A stretch of 64,000 bases of DNA from Atherix ibis (lineage: Eukaryota > Arthropoda > Insecta > Diptera > Athericidae), in contig OY282607.1 of assembly GCA_958298945.1 (NCBI GenBank), forward strand, positions 73,524,868 to 73,588,867. The letters are read 5' to 3'. A program made the translations under genes and the position numbers. The notes under the pieces were generated by a model. The model saw only the letters and a program-made list of their open reading frames with translations, was not told where the DNA came from and did not search any database. This document shows, piece after piece, positions 23,937-36,536 of this stretch (position 1 is the stretch's first letter; the number at the start of each line of letters is the position of its first letter).

Positions 23937-24639
23937 CGAGGTCTGTTCAAAAAGTATCGTGAATTCACAATTTCCGTTTTTTTGTGGCGTTATGTTGGTA
24001 TTCATGTCTCTTCGATTTTTACCCAATCCAAAAAATGGATCAAAGAATCTGTTTCGGGACAAAAAAAAAGTCACAGGGGCCAGATCTGGGGAATGCGGTA
24101 GCTGCGGCATTATAAGTGTATTGTTTTTGGCCAAAAATTGGAGCACAAGCAACGATGTGTGAGCAGGGGCGTTATCATGGTGCAAAAGCCAATTTTTCTT
24201 ATTCCACAAAATCCGGGCATTTCTGGCGGAAAACCTTCACATTCGACCGAACTTCGCGCGCTTTTTTCGGCCTTGGCTCGTGCGGCAGCGTCTATTGGGA
24301 TGATTGAGCTTTGGTTGCCACGTCATAACTATAAACTCATGATTCATTACCAGTTATGACCCTCTGGAGCAAATTAGGGTTGTCGAGGACAGAGTCCAAC
24401 AGCTCCTTAGCAATGTTAATGCGATGCTGTTTTTGGTCGAAAATGGGCAAAAATCGAAGACGAGCCAAAACACGTGCAAGCAAAGCAGCTGTCTAAAATT
24501 AACTGAACTTTAAAAATGGCCGAACTTATCAGCATAATTGAGAAACATGAGTACCAACATAACGCCACAAAAAATCGAAAATCGAATATACGTAAACTGC
24601 GGAAATTCAAAATTAGCGATACTTGTTGAACAGACCTCG
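23937..24639 (-). mobile_element. Internally deleted mariner with CGAGGTCTGTTCAA ends
   Basis: 703 bp. Left end CGAGGTCTGTTCAAAAAGTA (23937) and right end read inward CGAGGTCTGTTCAACAAGTA (24639). TA flanks at 23935-23936 and 24640-24641. At about 1.3 kb for a full element, roughly half is missing. The ends and protein fit the mariner branch whose human-genome annotation names include GVQW-motif proteins. Confidence 0.92.
23945..24600 (-). pseudogene. Mariner transposase remnant (LHHDNAPAHT branch)
   Basis: From high to low coordinate, with frame changes: INIAKELLDSV, QRVITGNES (first aspartate changed to Asn), PHEPRPKKAREVRSNVKV, a deletion, then RQKCPDFVE, NWLLHHDNAPAHTSLLV (second aspartate intact) and SPDLAPVTFF (third aspartate block altered). 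Clearly non-functional. Confidence 0.8.
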
Positions 24640-24885
24640 TATGATTGAATAGAAATTGTAAATTGCTTATGGAATTCCGATTTTTATAATAATTTTTTCA
24701 TAAGTTAGACACCTACAGCTACTACGGGTAACAAGCAAATTTTTTCTTAACTGAAAAGCTAATAAATCGATTCTTCTTCAATTATTGGACTTAATTAGAC
24801 TAACCTTTTATTAGCTCAGTTACCGTTTCAAGGAACGAGAGGTGTTATTGTGGAACGTCACTGAGGATAATGCTCCTATAAGATA

Positions 24886-24918
24886 CGAGAATTCGTGATA
24901 CTTTTTGAACAGACCTCG
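24886..24918. repeat. Minimal mariner remnant: terminal repeat flanked by TA
   Basis: Reads CGAG followed directly by AATTCGTGATACTTTTTGAA and CAGACCTCG, with TA on both sides (24884-24885 and 24919-24920). The right part matches the left terminal repeat of the 23937 element, inverted. The CGAG is what the first four bases of the opposite end would be. Either a nearly complete internal deletion or a coincidence of a solo terminal repeat. Confidence 0.65.
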
Positions 24919-26713
24919 TATATTGTTTAAAGAATTTTTCTTTTATAAGCAGCCACAATACTAGAAATGGTTTTCGCCAAGATTATAGGTTGTCAAAAGT
25001 ATAGTACTATTCTACAGTAACTTTGACGTTACATTTATTCGTCTTATGTGTATTTCATGGTAAAATATTTTAAATCAATTGCATAAAAATTATAATATCA
25101 GACTTAACTTTAAATAATAAAAATTTTAGATATAAAACAGTTTATTTTTCAATTTCAAAATATAATATATTCAATAAAATAATTGAATAAAAGAATAAAT
25201 TAAATTTACTTAAAGTACTTCTTCTCATAAATAAGCAAAGTCAACAATATTAAAAAAATGTTTGTACATATTTTTTTAAATATTTAAGCCTATGAATTCT
25301 TATTGAAAATAAATTTACTGAATATATTATATGACAATTATCCTTTAATTTTTTTTATAAATATATATATTGTATATATAAATATAAATGAATACTTTTC
25401 AGGACTTAAAAATGTATAGTTATGATAAAAAGTTCATAAATATTGCAGAATAACAATTTTAATTAAATGCGTAAACAAATATTACAATTATAAAATTCTG
25501 TATGCAATTATTTTAAAATTGTATTATTCTTGTTTAAATTGGAATAGTTTTATTAGTTGCAATATTTAAAGCACTTAAAAAGCTATAAAACTGTCATTTC
25601 CATCTTTAACATAATTGACAATAAATTTGCAAAAGGATGTGGTGGTATGAAAAATATTGTCAATAGTTAAAAGGAACAATTTTTGAATATGCATATTTGC
25701 ACTTCATATCACAAACAGATATTTTACGTTACATAATTTTTAATTAATGAAAATGCACAGATACTTTAAAATGACAGTACATAAATCCATATAGTTAAAT
25801 AAACTTTAATCCTGAAAAAAATATGAATGAAAAAATATCAAAAATTCTTGGATTTTATATAATTACTACAATATTATTGTAAGGAAAAAGGGAATAAATA
25901 AATTTTAGATTAATTCATTTTATATAATAATTTGCAAATTATATTTACAACTACATTTTAGTTAAGGAAATTTCATTATTTTTAGAACTTTATATTAAAA
26001 GTCAAATTTTGTCTATACCATTTCTTATTGTACATTTTAATTAATAGTTCCATAAGTTTCATTTAAGGAGAAATATAACAAGTCAAAATAGTTTCAATTT
26101 TCTATGAAATATTATTAAAATTAATTCCTACACATTACAAAATATTCTTCTAAAATAATAAAAGATTCCAAATTTATTGAACATTCTAATTCATTAATGA
26201 TATATGTGTATGTGTATGATGCAATTATCAAATATAACTTACAATTTCCCTAGTGTTAAGAAATCAATATTTTTAGAGAGAAATTTGGCTATAAAAATAA
26301 TTATAAAATTTAATTAAATTGTTTATTAATTAAATACATTCGAATTGTATTTTATGCATATTTACGAAAAGATCCTCGGATTATAGTGTTATGTAATAAA
26401 ATTGATTTTATTTTATTTAAACGTAGAATTTTTATTGTCTTTATGATATTTATTATTATTATTAGAATGAACTCTAATAAAGCTCCTTACCAAGTTTTAT
26501 TGTTTATAACAATATATGCAACTAGTTCCAAATATTAGGTGCAGATACTCGAAGAATATGGGTTGGTGAGAATATCACTGCATCTTTGTACAGACCATTT
26601 GACCGAAAATATATATGCTATAGAAGAAAGTATGGACCAGGGCGCGACAACCTCAATTTGTTGTCATAGATATTTGCAACAGCACCACACATCGAATTTA
26701 AAAAAAAACCTCT

Positions 26714-26741
26714 TGTATGTATGTATGTACATACATATATA
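26714..26741. repeat. (TATG)n/(CATA)n microsatellite
   Basis: TGTATGTATGTATGTACATA followed by CATATATA; the two halves are reverse complements. Common in fly genomes. Confidence 0.9.
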
Positions 26742-27492
26742 CCAATTGAATGCTGTTGAACCAGTTGAAGCCGACTTTTTGTGCGTTCATAGGTTGAGGG
26801 GATAAGTCGCCCATAAACCAATACGTAAACAAGTAAATCTGCTCCATTTTGGGTACTGAAAATTCACATGTCATTTAAGAACAACCTATGCATCCAAAAC
26901 GAGTGGCGGTAAACTGTGAACATTATTGTGACATGATAAAAAATAAAAATTTACGGCTTGAATGGGGTGATATGGTCATGGCAGTGCGTGAAACGCCAGG
27001 ATAAAATAATGGTGTCAAATGACCGACGAGATCTTTGGATTTGACTCAATTTGACTTCTTTTGCTGAGACTAAAGTAAAGTCCGATGATCCTGTGCTGCC
27101 AAAAGAGTCGTGATGGGCAATAGGCATATATTTTGTTTCATACATAAATGACATAGACTAAAAAATATGACAAAATAAAAAATCATTTAGGTACAGTATA
27201 TTTTATTTAAAAACTAAATATCTGCAGTCTAATTGAATCACACTTTATTTTCCATAAAATCAAAAATCAAACTTTTCTTTAAAGAGGGCAGAAAAGCTTT
27301 AGTTTTAATATTTTTTAAATTATTCTATTAAGAAATAAAATTAAATTAATAATATTAATCACCAAAAATTATAATTCTGGATGCTTTTTACAAAAAAAAT
27401 CGCATATGGAAGTAATTTGATTTTCAATTTTATATTCTTTGAGTGCATCGATGCAGTTAATAAGATCTGATATGCTTCTGAAAAGTTCAGCA

Positions 27493-27528
27493 ACTCTATT
27501 GTTAAGTGAAACTCTATTGTTAAGTGAA
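27493..27528. repeat. Tandem duplication, period 18
   Basis: ACTCTATTGTTAAGTGAA occurs twice head to tail, followed by AACAATAAG, which can pair with the TATTGTT of the second unit. Confidence 0.85.
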
Positions 27529-29039
27529 TAACAATAAGTTGCTCTAAAACAATAACACCCCGAATATTAATTAGTTTTTATATTAGTACAAAAAATTCTA
27601 AGATGATTATAGAATTTTCGCATTGCAAATGAAGATAGGAAACATTTCAGTAGATCTTCACGCAAAAGGTTTCAATAAGAACTCTTCACAAACTAAAGGG
27701 ATAAAACATCAATTCAGATAGGATTCATTTCAGGCCGTGGCATTTCAATAGTCAAATTAACAAAACTGATTCATTGAAACATTAAATTGAAAAAGTCTAA
27801 ATTCTTCGTTTCCGCGATTTTTGATTTTGCCATTTCAACAAATACGAAAATATACCATATTTTAGACTGCTACTGACTGCCTAAGTCGTATTATTTTGTT
27901 GAAATAAAACAGGAACTGACTGGAAAATAAGATTTAATTTTAAGCCTATTAATATTCTTCCATAGACTATAGGATCCATTCGATTCTTTTCTTTTCTTTG
28001 ACGTTGACGGTGTCAAGTGCACAATACCCAGAAATCGGATTACTGACTAGAATTATCATTGCACGGAAATGCGATCCTTGACTGTTTGTTGCTGTTAGAT
28101 TGCTGCCACTTTTTGCTCTTCACTTAATATAGTCAGAATATTGTTCGTTGCTAGTTAGAATTTTCAACTAACATCATTGTTAAAAATTTACCCTTTCAGC
28201 ATATCGTTAGTCAGTCAGTCACCGACGATGTTCAGCATCTTTTGTTTGATTAAATTAATCAATTATTCCACTCGGCGTCTAAATTGAATTATACAGCTTA
28301 TAATATTTTTTCTTTATTTTGGCTATGAGAAAATTCTTGCAGAAGAATTCGATAAATTCAATTATATCTAACTGATTTTATTGAGCAGGTTTTTTCTTAT
28401 AATCAAATGCAATTTTCAATTAATTACAATAACCTTTCACTAAGTTTACAGTAAATACCAATAATAAAAATAGGAATTCATTGTTAAGTTTCATAACTTA
28501 TTTTAAATCCGTGATAATAGAAATTCACTCATCGATGTGGACACGGTCATCTTTACTTATTCCAAGAGTTAAGCCAATTATTTAATTTAAATTATTCACA
28601 TAAATTGATTGTTAATTATATTCATAACCGATTGTTCATGGTCCGCAAATCTTTTATAAGAAGAATAAATACTAAATCCACTATTTCTGAAAACTAATTA
28701 TAGTCTTAACACTGTTATTTGATCAATTCAAAGGTAGAAATCTTACTAAAGAAACAAAAGTCTTTAAATATATCTTAAGAAACAAAGTTTTTCATTATTT
28801 GAAAACATATTCAATATTAAGTTTCTGCTTAGTTACCGCTGAGAGAAGTCTGGAGATTTGCCAGTTAAGATGCCGAAAACTATTGAAATTTAGGCTGCAG
28901 ACTACCCTTGTATCATTATTTCTTCTAAAAGGAGCATCTTTATTATTATTCGGAATGCGTATTTTGCTACGACACCGTACCATGTTCGCAATCTTATCAT
29001 TTGTGTGATTATTTTCACTATACTTAATAATCGTCTGTT

Positions 29040-29577
29040 CACCGATTATTTACTCCACTTCCTTCCTTTCCCCGCATCCTTTTGTGGACCGATAATTAGG
29101 GTATGTCACTACACCTTTCATCTTGAAACGATATATATACATACCATATGTCCCGAAGTACCCGTCCCATCATAAAACGGGCCTCTTCCGTTCCACGTGA
29201 CTACATCAGCAATGAGATGATACGTCCATCTTCTTTTAATCCATAAATCCCAGTGTTGCTGCCATAATCCCCTCTGATGGTAAGCCGATGCATTTCATTT
29301 CTTTCCCGTCACCGATGATATATTTCGGCTCCTTCATCTGGCAAAAGCTCGATTGGAGGCTTGTTAGCGATAACACAGATAGCGTCATACGAGACAGTAC
29401 GGAATACTCTCGAGACTATAAGTGCTCTTTGACGATATACCTCCATCACTTGACGCTTGTACGTTTCCATTTGGATAGCTTCCGTCCAGATAAGGGCTGC
29501 GTAGAGTATCGTAGAGCTGATAACTGTGAATAGAACCCTGTATCGGCTCTGTTTTGGCCCTCCGTGGTTAGGCATGC
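29040..29577 (-). pseudogene. R1-like LINE ORF2 fragment, region after the RT domain
   Basis: Minus strand. MPNHGGPKQSRYRVLFTVI (29575 down) and STILYAALIWTEA, then VSRVFRTVSYDAICVIANKPPIELL, match the 'MPN-GGP…LLYGA-IW…YRTVS-A-VIAG-PI-LL' block typical of R1/LOA ORF2 after the palm. In another frame WQQHWDLWIKRRWTYHLI follows, matching 'WQ-WD…GRWT-LI'. Stops and frameshifts increase downstream, and the end near 29040 is approximate. The sequence above 29580 no longer reads as LINE, so the fragment is 5' truncated. Confidence 0.75.
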
Positions 29578-29579
29578 CT

Positions 29580-32500
29580 AAAAAGCTGTTAAGAATTTAT
29601 TCTTGCGTACTATTAATAAAAAAATGTATATACAGTGGCAAAAAAAAAACAAATTTGTCTACTGAAAGATTGGAAATTTGTCCAATAAAGCAATGAAATA
29701 AAATTTGACTTTTTTTTGCATGGGGCACACAAATTTTCTTCGCAGATCAGCGGTAGGAAGACTATTGCACCAGTACTTAATGCCTTCTAGAGACATGGAG
29801 GTTCTGTCATGATGTGGCGTTATTTTGGAGCAAATCAAGTTAGCAACATTTTTATAATGAAGGAAAATACGAAAAATAACATATGCCGATATGTTCTTGG
29901 AAATGAAATGTTCCCATCAGAATTCAATAAAAATGCACATTCCAATACAGCAATGATCAGAAACATATGTCAAAGCTTTATAGGGATTATTATTATATAT
30001 TATTAGCCAACGAAAAACTGGAAGTAATGAATTGGACACTGTAGTCTGCTAATCTAAACGTGTTGATATATCAAATATTTAAACATAATATATAATTTAA
30101 TGATAAAATTAGATTAAAAATGTAATTATTTGAAATCGGGATTGGACTAAAATTAATTGTAAAAAGTAATACTGAAAATTACTTATTTAAATTCTAAAAT
30201 ATCCAACAAAAAAACTTTAAATGGACAAATATTTATTAGCAATATTGTATAGATATAGGCAAGGTTTCAACCCAATTTTATTTATTTTTACATACTATTT
30301 CAACATAGTCTGCAAATCTATGTCAAATGGTCTGTGACTGATTCGATTCCAAAAAGGACAAAAAATGGAAGGAATTTTCAGAATATGAGGCACATAAATG
30401 CATATTTTAGAAACATATATATATGTACTTCTACTGTAAGAGTACTAAAAGCATCACCATCAATATACATACATGCTCGTACATGACCATTTTTTTTATG
30501 AATTCTAAATTTGTAAATTACTTCTGGATGTTTATTTGTCGTTTACCTTCCATAAATGAATTCAAACAGCGTTTTTGTAGACTCAATAGTAGCGTAATAA
30601 GAACATTTACAAGGCAATTGAAACGATAGTGAAACTTAACGACTATGTTATTGTAAATATACGGTAGATCTCATATGCGTATAACATTTTCGATTTGCTG
30701 CCACTTCCGATTTGCGTCATTTTCATAAATTCAGCTAAATTGAGAAGGCATACGAGCGTAAGTAATTGGTAATAAAATGATGTCCAACCAAGAAATCTCA
30801 TCTCTATAAGTGGATATACAGTATTTTTTTATTCAACGATCATTTCTTTAAAGAAATATATATACAATAGATTTGAAATTATCGGCGCAATAGAATTTCT
30901 ACATTTGTAAATAACACTACCTCTACACATAAATACTTTTCACATCAATCAATTTAAAATATTCAGAAATTAGTGAAGAATATTTCTTTTTAACTAAAAA
31001 AATATTAAAAGAGATTATATTCAGTACAATTTATATTATGACAATAGTTCTAGATACTCGTAGTAGTTAAATTTTCTTTTGGTATTTGTATTCTCATAAT
31101 TCAAGCACTTAGAAATATTATCTCTTCAAAATTGTGCAAGTCGTATTATTGTTCAGGTTATATTTAAGAATCACAAAAATCAAATAATCCTATTATGGAA
31201 ATATAGTAGTCGGTTCAAGTGCATATATTCTCCTATTTCATTTATGTATGTTACATATGCTTATTGCATACGCCTGGGTAGTAAAATTTACATTCAAAAT
31301 TCTTCGCAATCATTCTCGTATTACCCATTGTTTTAAGTTTTCATATAATACTTTAAATTAAAAAAGAATAAAAAGGCGAACATTTTTAGTTAATAACTTT
31401 ATGATTAATGCTAGAAAAATCATAAAATGTTATTGAAAAATTTCTCAAAAATTTTATTGAAACATACCCAAGAAGATAAATACAAGTATACTAAAACAAG
31501 TTAATATCATTAGCTTTCGAATCCACAATATTGGAGATAGGTTTTTTAATCTGTACAGGTACTTAAATTTATTGAATTAAGTTATCATCGATTGTATGAA
31601 TTAGTAGGTCTTTAAAAAAAATGGTGAAATTTTTTCACCAAAATTTTTCTTTAAGTATCTCTATAGCATTACTACCCGAAGAAATACTGTTCAAATGTTA
31701 GTATTCAATAAACATAAAAAATATTATAATAAAACCTTCTAATCAAAAATTTCAGAATCCATAGGGGATGACCTAATAAATGTGTATTATTTTTAGTAGA
31801 ATAAAATCAAACATGTCCTCTTGGAAATATAATCTTTTAACAAAATTTCGTTTTAAATATTTATAAATTTTACAGAAAACTGAAAATTTTCTTTTTTTTT
31901 CGTTCAAATATGCGACATTTGCAAGATGCAGAAGCAGAATTGGAATACCAAATACACGTATGTTTAAGAAAACATGTTAACATAAAAACATATAAATTTT
32001 TTAACAGAATATAAAAACATTGTGTCTCCTAAAACGTCGTTATACATACTGTATTTTATGTACTCATATTTTTTTTGGACTAAAAATCACTCAAATACTT
32101 ATTTATAAATAAATCTCAATTATTAGTTTTAAAAAAAAAGGTATTTAATTAAATTCTAATAAAAAAATATATTTTATTGGTATTCAAAAGTTGAGGTAAC
32201 TATTATCTTTTAATGCTTAAAAATTGCATATTAAATGAAATAATATAAGTACTATAAGAAAAGTATATTTTCAGTTTTATATTCAATATAACGATGAATA
32301 TATTTATGAGACTAGAAAATAAGAATAAAATAAAAGAAAATCTATGTATTGGTATAAACTTGTATTATCATTTTCAAAAATACACCATATTTTCTTATCG
32401 CAATGCATTAAAAATGGGAAGTCACACTTTTATAGGCCTTTTATTATCATTAGTTCAAGGTGTGTTCTTTTCCTCTTTTACTACTTCCTACATTCCTATA

Positions 32501-33699
32501 TCATTTTGTGTTTTCTCATTTTTATACTTAGTTTCATTCGTTCTTTGGTACGTTCTCATTTATTCTATTTTCTTTAAGAACTTTTTGTTATCCTTCTATT
32601 TCATTCCTATATATTTTTTACTTCCGTTCTGGTGGTCATTTCTACTATACCAACACTGTAATTTTTCTCTTGATTTATGATTTAAAATAAGATAAATAAC
32701 GGAAATGATGGCGAAAACGGAACTATAAAAATGTTAAAGTGTCACCGGCCCAAGAGTAACGGGGTCTTCTTCTGTTATTTAAGATATTCACCAAATTCGT
32801 AAGGACATCCATACTCCCACTTAGCTTGTGGTTGTAACCAAAGACAACAACAAAATTATGCAAAAATACTCCTACTTATTTATCTAATATAACAAACCGT
32901 GAGCAAAAAAAAAAAATTAATTTTATAAAAAAAAGCTTCAGCATAATTATAGAGTTTCAAAAAAGGTGTTAAAAAACGAGGACTCATTTTTAAAAGCAAC
33001 AACAAAAACATTATCAATTTGAAGCTTTTGCTAACTTTAATCTGTAATATTACAAAGCTTTGAGAAATTATTTAATATTTTCATTTTGAATAATATTTTC
33101 CCCAGTTAGAACATAAAAATTGACATGCGTTAAAGCTCTATCAGATGATGGTAATGCAGTTCGTATATGGAAAACTTTATTTTGTATAAAGTTCTATCTT
33201 TTTGGTTGGTTGCATTTAGTCAACAAATAATCGTGATCAACGCTGCGACGATACTTCGTGTATGTTGTGAATGAATTATCAATAACGACAAAACCTTCGT
33301 ATCCTTATCTGAAGTATATTCATAGTGTTCTCTTCCGGTCTGTTTCTTTTTGTATTTTCCTGTAAAATTATTGTAGTAGGTTTTAATACAGTACATGGCA
33401 AATAATTATCGATTCAATTTGACCGAAAACGGTTAAAGTAGCGCATATATTTAATGGAAATTCGTCTATGCATAGAATTTAGATGAAAGGTGAACGGGCA
33501 ATCGAAGAGGTGTAAGTCGTTATACTAATAAGGGTGCGATAATAAAAATAATAACCGTAATCGCATTCGAAATAGTTTCGACTAATAGTGATAAATTTAT
33601 CAGTGCTATCGGTGATAATTACAATGTATCAATGTGGTTTTAATTTATCCAAAAGACAAATTTTATTTTAAAAGTTTCCATAAGTGCTATGCCCATTTT
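29580..33699. other. AT-rich DNA, nothing recognised
   Basis: Includes a T- and C-rich tract (32440-32660) whose hydrophobic frame is probably a base-composition artefact. GC-richer unique DNA at 33190-33640 carries no recognisable gene. Confidence 0.5.
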
Positions 33700-34060
33700 A
33701 TTTGTTCAAAGGCTTTGGTAACGGTTTAGGGTGTAATGTGTCGATGGTAAATCGAATGGTGTTTTGAAGGTCGGTAACGGTTGTGAAAACGTTGGCAAGG
33801 ATGGTAGTATTTTGATATTTTTGGTGGTAGAATTGTATATTGGTTTAGTCGAAAAGTTGGCAAAGTTATATGCGAATTGTGCTGGTTTCAGTTTGGTTGA
33901 TTGGTACGCGACGGTCGGTCTCGGTTGCACAATAATTTCTTCTATAATACAAACGACCTATACCAGTGAATATTACGGTGACGGGATTTTGTGTTTGTGT
34001 GAATAAAAATTTTATGTTTGCCTAAGGGTGGTGGTTTCGATTTATTTGCTTAAGTGGATT
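33700..34060. other. G+T-rich, C-poor segment of unknown origin
   Basis: The plus strand is visibly rich in G and T (TGGTAACGGTTTAGGGTGTA and similar) against the AT-balanced surroundings. It supports open frames on both strands: plus 33764-34006, and minus about 33706-33930 with repeated PLPTF/LPTF. No domain recognised in either. May be an old exon, a 5' UTR or a transposon piece. Confidence 0.35.
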
Positions 34061-35273
34061 AACTTTTCCGGTTGGTTTTCACGTGGGACTATTTAACACG
34101 TATCACAAGGATTCTTGGATTATAAATATAAGTACACATATATAAACGAAAAGTCCACAGTCACAAGTACCCATGTATGTTTAAAGATGAATATGATTAC
34201 ATGAGGATTACTGTGCACGTATGTATTGCAATTTATTTTATTAAAAACAATGAAAAATCAAAAGAAATATAAAAGCAAGAGGCGCAAAATTACAATAATA
34301 AAATATATAAACACTTCACCACTCAGTTCGAAATCACAATTAATGATATTACGATGACTGCATGTTAATTAATACTATCGAAAAATGTAGCTAAATATAT
34401 CCTTTTTTTATTTAAATATTTCACTACTTATTGTTAGATACCTCTACATTTATAACTTATTTAAGTAAATATATATATTTCTGTATATGCCATTACATTT
34501 AATTATATTCATACAATTAATATGTGCAAATAGTAATAAAGTCAATCTCCTCAATTAAAAACAGACAAAAAACAAATGCACATATTATTTAATTTGTCAG
34601 TAAATATTATATAATTGACATAAATATTTCCTGTCTACATACATATATGTGCAAATATAAGAATGTCCTTGAATAGAAAAAGTATTAAAGAAAATATATT
34701 TCTACTATCTAAACCTGTAGATTTTATACAATTTAAGCGTTAAAACAATTGTCGTCATGTGTGATCTTATATTTTATATACCAAATTTAATATCAGGTTG
34801 AACAATTCACTCTATACTCCTTTTATTCATATCAATATAAATATATACATATATGATACATACGAGTACATAGAATATCGTCGTACAAATAAATGCCTCG
34901 CGTGCTATCATAATACTTTCACCTCTAAAATTTAGCCTCGTGCTTTTCTAAATTTGTTAACAAATATGTGCATAGTTTGTAGTGGGTGGATTTCTACGTG
35001 GCAAAATTTAATGAAATTCTTCTAAGAATGTATTTAAAGTTTATCTTTCGCTGCTTAATAGAACATTTTTGTCAGCTTAAAACCTATTTCACATATACAA
35101 AGCTAAAGAATTGATATTCAAATGGTTATAATAGAAAATTTTCAGACGTTTTTATTCAAAATATTTTCAACAAATTTGTACAATAATACACGTAGATTAA
35201 GGGAAAAATACTCGTATTTAACATTATATCTCGTGCTCTTTTTAATTATTTTCGAACAATATAATTAAAGGTA
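34061..35273. other. AT-rich DNA, nothing recognised
   Basis: No supportable feature up to the mariner target site. Confidence 0.6.
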
Positions 35274-35275
35274 TA

Positions 35276-36534
35276 CGTGGGCTACTATATATATTTCTGG
35301 CCTAATAATGAAAATGCGAATATTTATCAACGAAAAAGGTTTTATTGTTTTTCAAAATATTCTCCATCAAGATTTATACACTTTTGCATGCGCTCAAACC
35401 AATTTTCGAAGCACTTTTTCCACTCCGATTGAGACACCTCCAAAACATGGTTTTTGAATGCTTCAACAGCATCTTCTGGCGACGAAAATTAAAAAGAAGT
35501 CATTGGGTGCCAAGTCAGGGCTGTACGGAGGATGACCCATCAATTCGACGTTTTGTCCGGTCAAAAAGGCGCTGGTTTGAGCCGATGTGTGAGAGCTCGC
35601 ATTGTCATGGTGCACAATGATTCGACTTCTCTTGTTCGTTTTTCGAATTTCTCCGAAGACTTCAGGCAAACAAATGGTGGTGTACCACTCAGAATTGACC
35701 GTTCTACGTTGCACAAGCGGAACAGTCGCCACATGACCAGTTTTGCCAAAGAAACAAGCGACCATTTGCTTCGAAGTGCTTCTTCCACGAACAACTTTCG
35801 TTGGATTTGACTCGTCTTGGAAGACCCACACGGTCGATTGCTGTTTTGTTTCGGGCTCATACGCATAGATCCATGATTCGTCACCTGTGACGATCTTATA
35901 AACGTCTTTTGAAGCACCGCGATCGTATTTTTCCAGCATTTCTTTACACCAATCCACACGAGCCTTTTTTTGAGCGATTGTCAAATTGTGCGGGATCCAA
36001 CGAGAACAAACCTTTTTTACGGCCAGGTGTTCATGCAATATCGAATGTATGCTGGTGGGAGAAATGCCTAGGCATGCCTCTATCTCACGGTATGTCACAT
36101 GACGGTCTTGCATTATCAGTTCACGTACGGCATCGATGTTTTCTGGAACAACGGCTGTTTTTGGACGACCTTCACGGAATTCGTCTTTGAGCGAGCGTCG
36201 GCCACGATTGAATTCGTTGTACCAGTTTTTCACAGTGCTATAGGATGGTGCTTCATAGCCATACAAAGATTTCAGTTCATCGATGCACTCTTGTCGTGAT
36301 AATCCACGTCGAAAGTTGTGAAAAATGATCGCACGAAAATGTTCACGAGTTAATTCCATTTTTTTGCCAAATTGATTTTTTCAAGTCACTGTAAACAACA
36401 CAAATGATAGTCGTACGTCAAAACGTTCTGAGTACGTTTATGCTAAAAAATGTCAAACTTTCCAATGGAAATGTCAGATCGCACCTGGCAACACTTAGTG
36501 TTGCCTAGGCCAGAAATATATATAGTAGCCTACG
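35276..36534 (-). mobile_element. Mariner with CGT(G/A)GGCTACTATATATATTTC ends
   Basis: 1259 bp. Left CGTGGGCTACTATATATATT (35276) and right read inward CGTAGGCTACTATATATATT (36534). The repeat runs about 29 bp to TTTCTGGCCTA with one mismatch. TA flanks at 35274-35275 and 36535-36536. A single copy of this lineage in the window, and well preserved. Confidence 0.95.
35342..36359 (-). pseudogene. DD34D mariner transposase, broken only near the C-terminus
   Basis: Starts at ATG 36359 (MELTREHFRAIIFHNFRRG) and stays open for about 290 residues. Both helix-turn-helix blocks are readable (SYSTVKNWYNEFNRGRRSL; LGISPTSIHSILHEHLAVKK). Catalytic aspartates are in VTGDESWIY, VHHDNASSHT and LAPNDFF. 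Directly after the third aspartate, near 35490, a small out-of-frame deletion removes about ten residues and shifts the frame. The true C-terminus (SSPEDAVEAFKNHV … LDGEYFEKQ) continues in another frame to TAA at 35344-35342. Catalytic core complete but no intact protein. Confidence 0.92.
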
Positions 36535-36536
36535 TA

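Larger units (their letters stand above)
24920..29039. other. AT-rich DNA, nothing recognised beyond simple repeats
   Basis: Contains the microsatellite and the 18-bp duplication. GC-richer islets at 26530-27150 and 27960-28290 were read on both strands without a recognisable product. Confidence 0.5.

Noticed and set aside
24642..24918. A larger mariner spanning 23937-24918 using the far terminal repeat
   Set aside because: The 703-bp copy already has two good ends with TA flanks, and the far repeat has its own TA on both sides, so it is better treated as a separate remnant.
26539..27154. Several 60-90-residue frames on both strands in a GC-richer islet
   Set aside because: Overlapping frames on both strands, including across a microsatellite; no family recognised and no splice pattern that makes one convincing exon.
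28795..29008. Overlapping frames on both strands next to the R1-like fragment
   Set aside because: No match to R1/LOA tail motifs and no other domain; probably chance or too decayed to call.
32294..32680. 128-residue frame with hydrophobic segments, as if a small membrane protein
   Set aside because: It lies in a T- and C-rich tract that makes Phe/Leu/Tyr-rich frames by composition. No signal peptide logic, no recognisable family, no core promoter, and an overlapping second frame reads equally 'membrane-like'.
35561..35959. Additional minus-strand frame of 132 residues, and plus-strand frames at 35345-36299
   Set aside because: Alternate-frame and antisense readings of the 35276-36534 mariner transposase.
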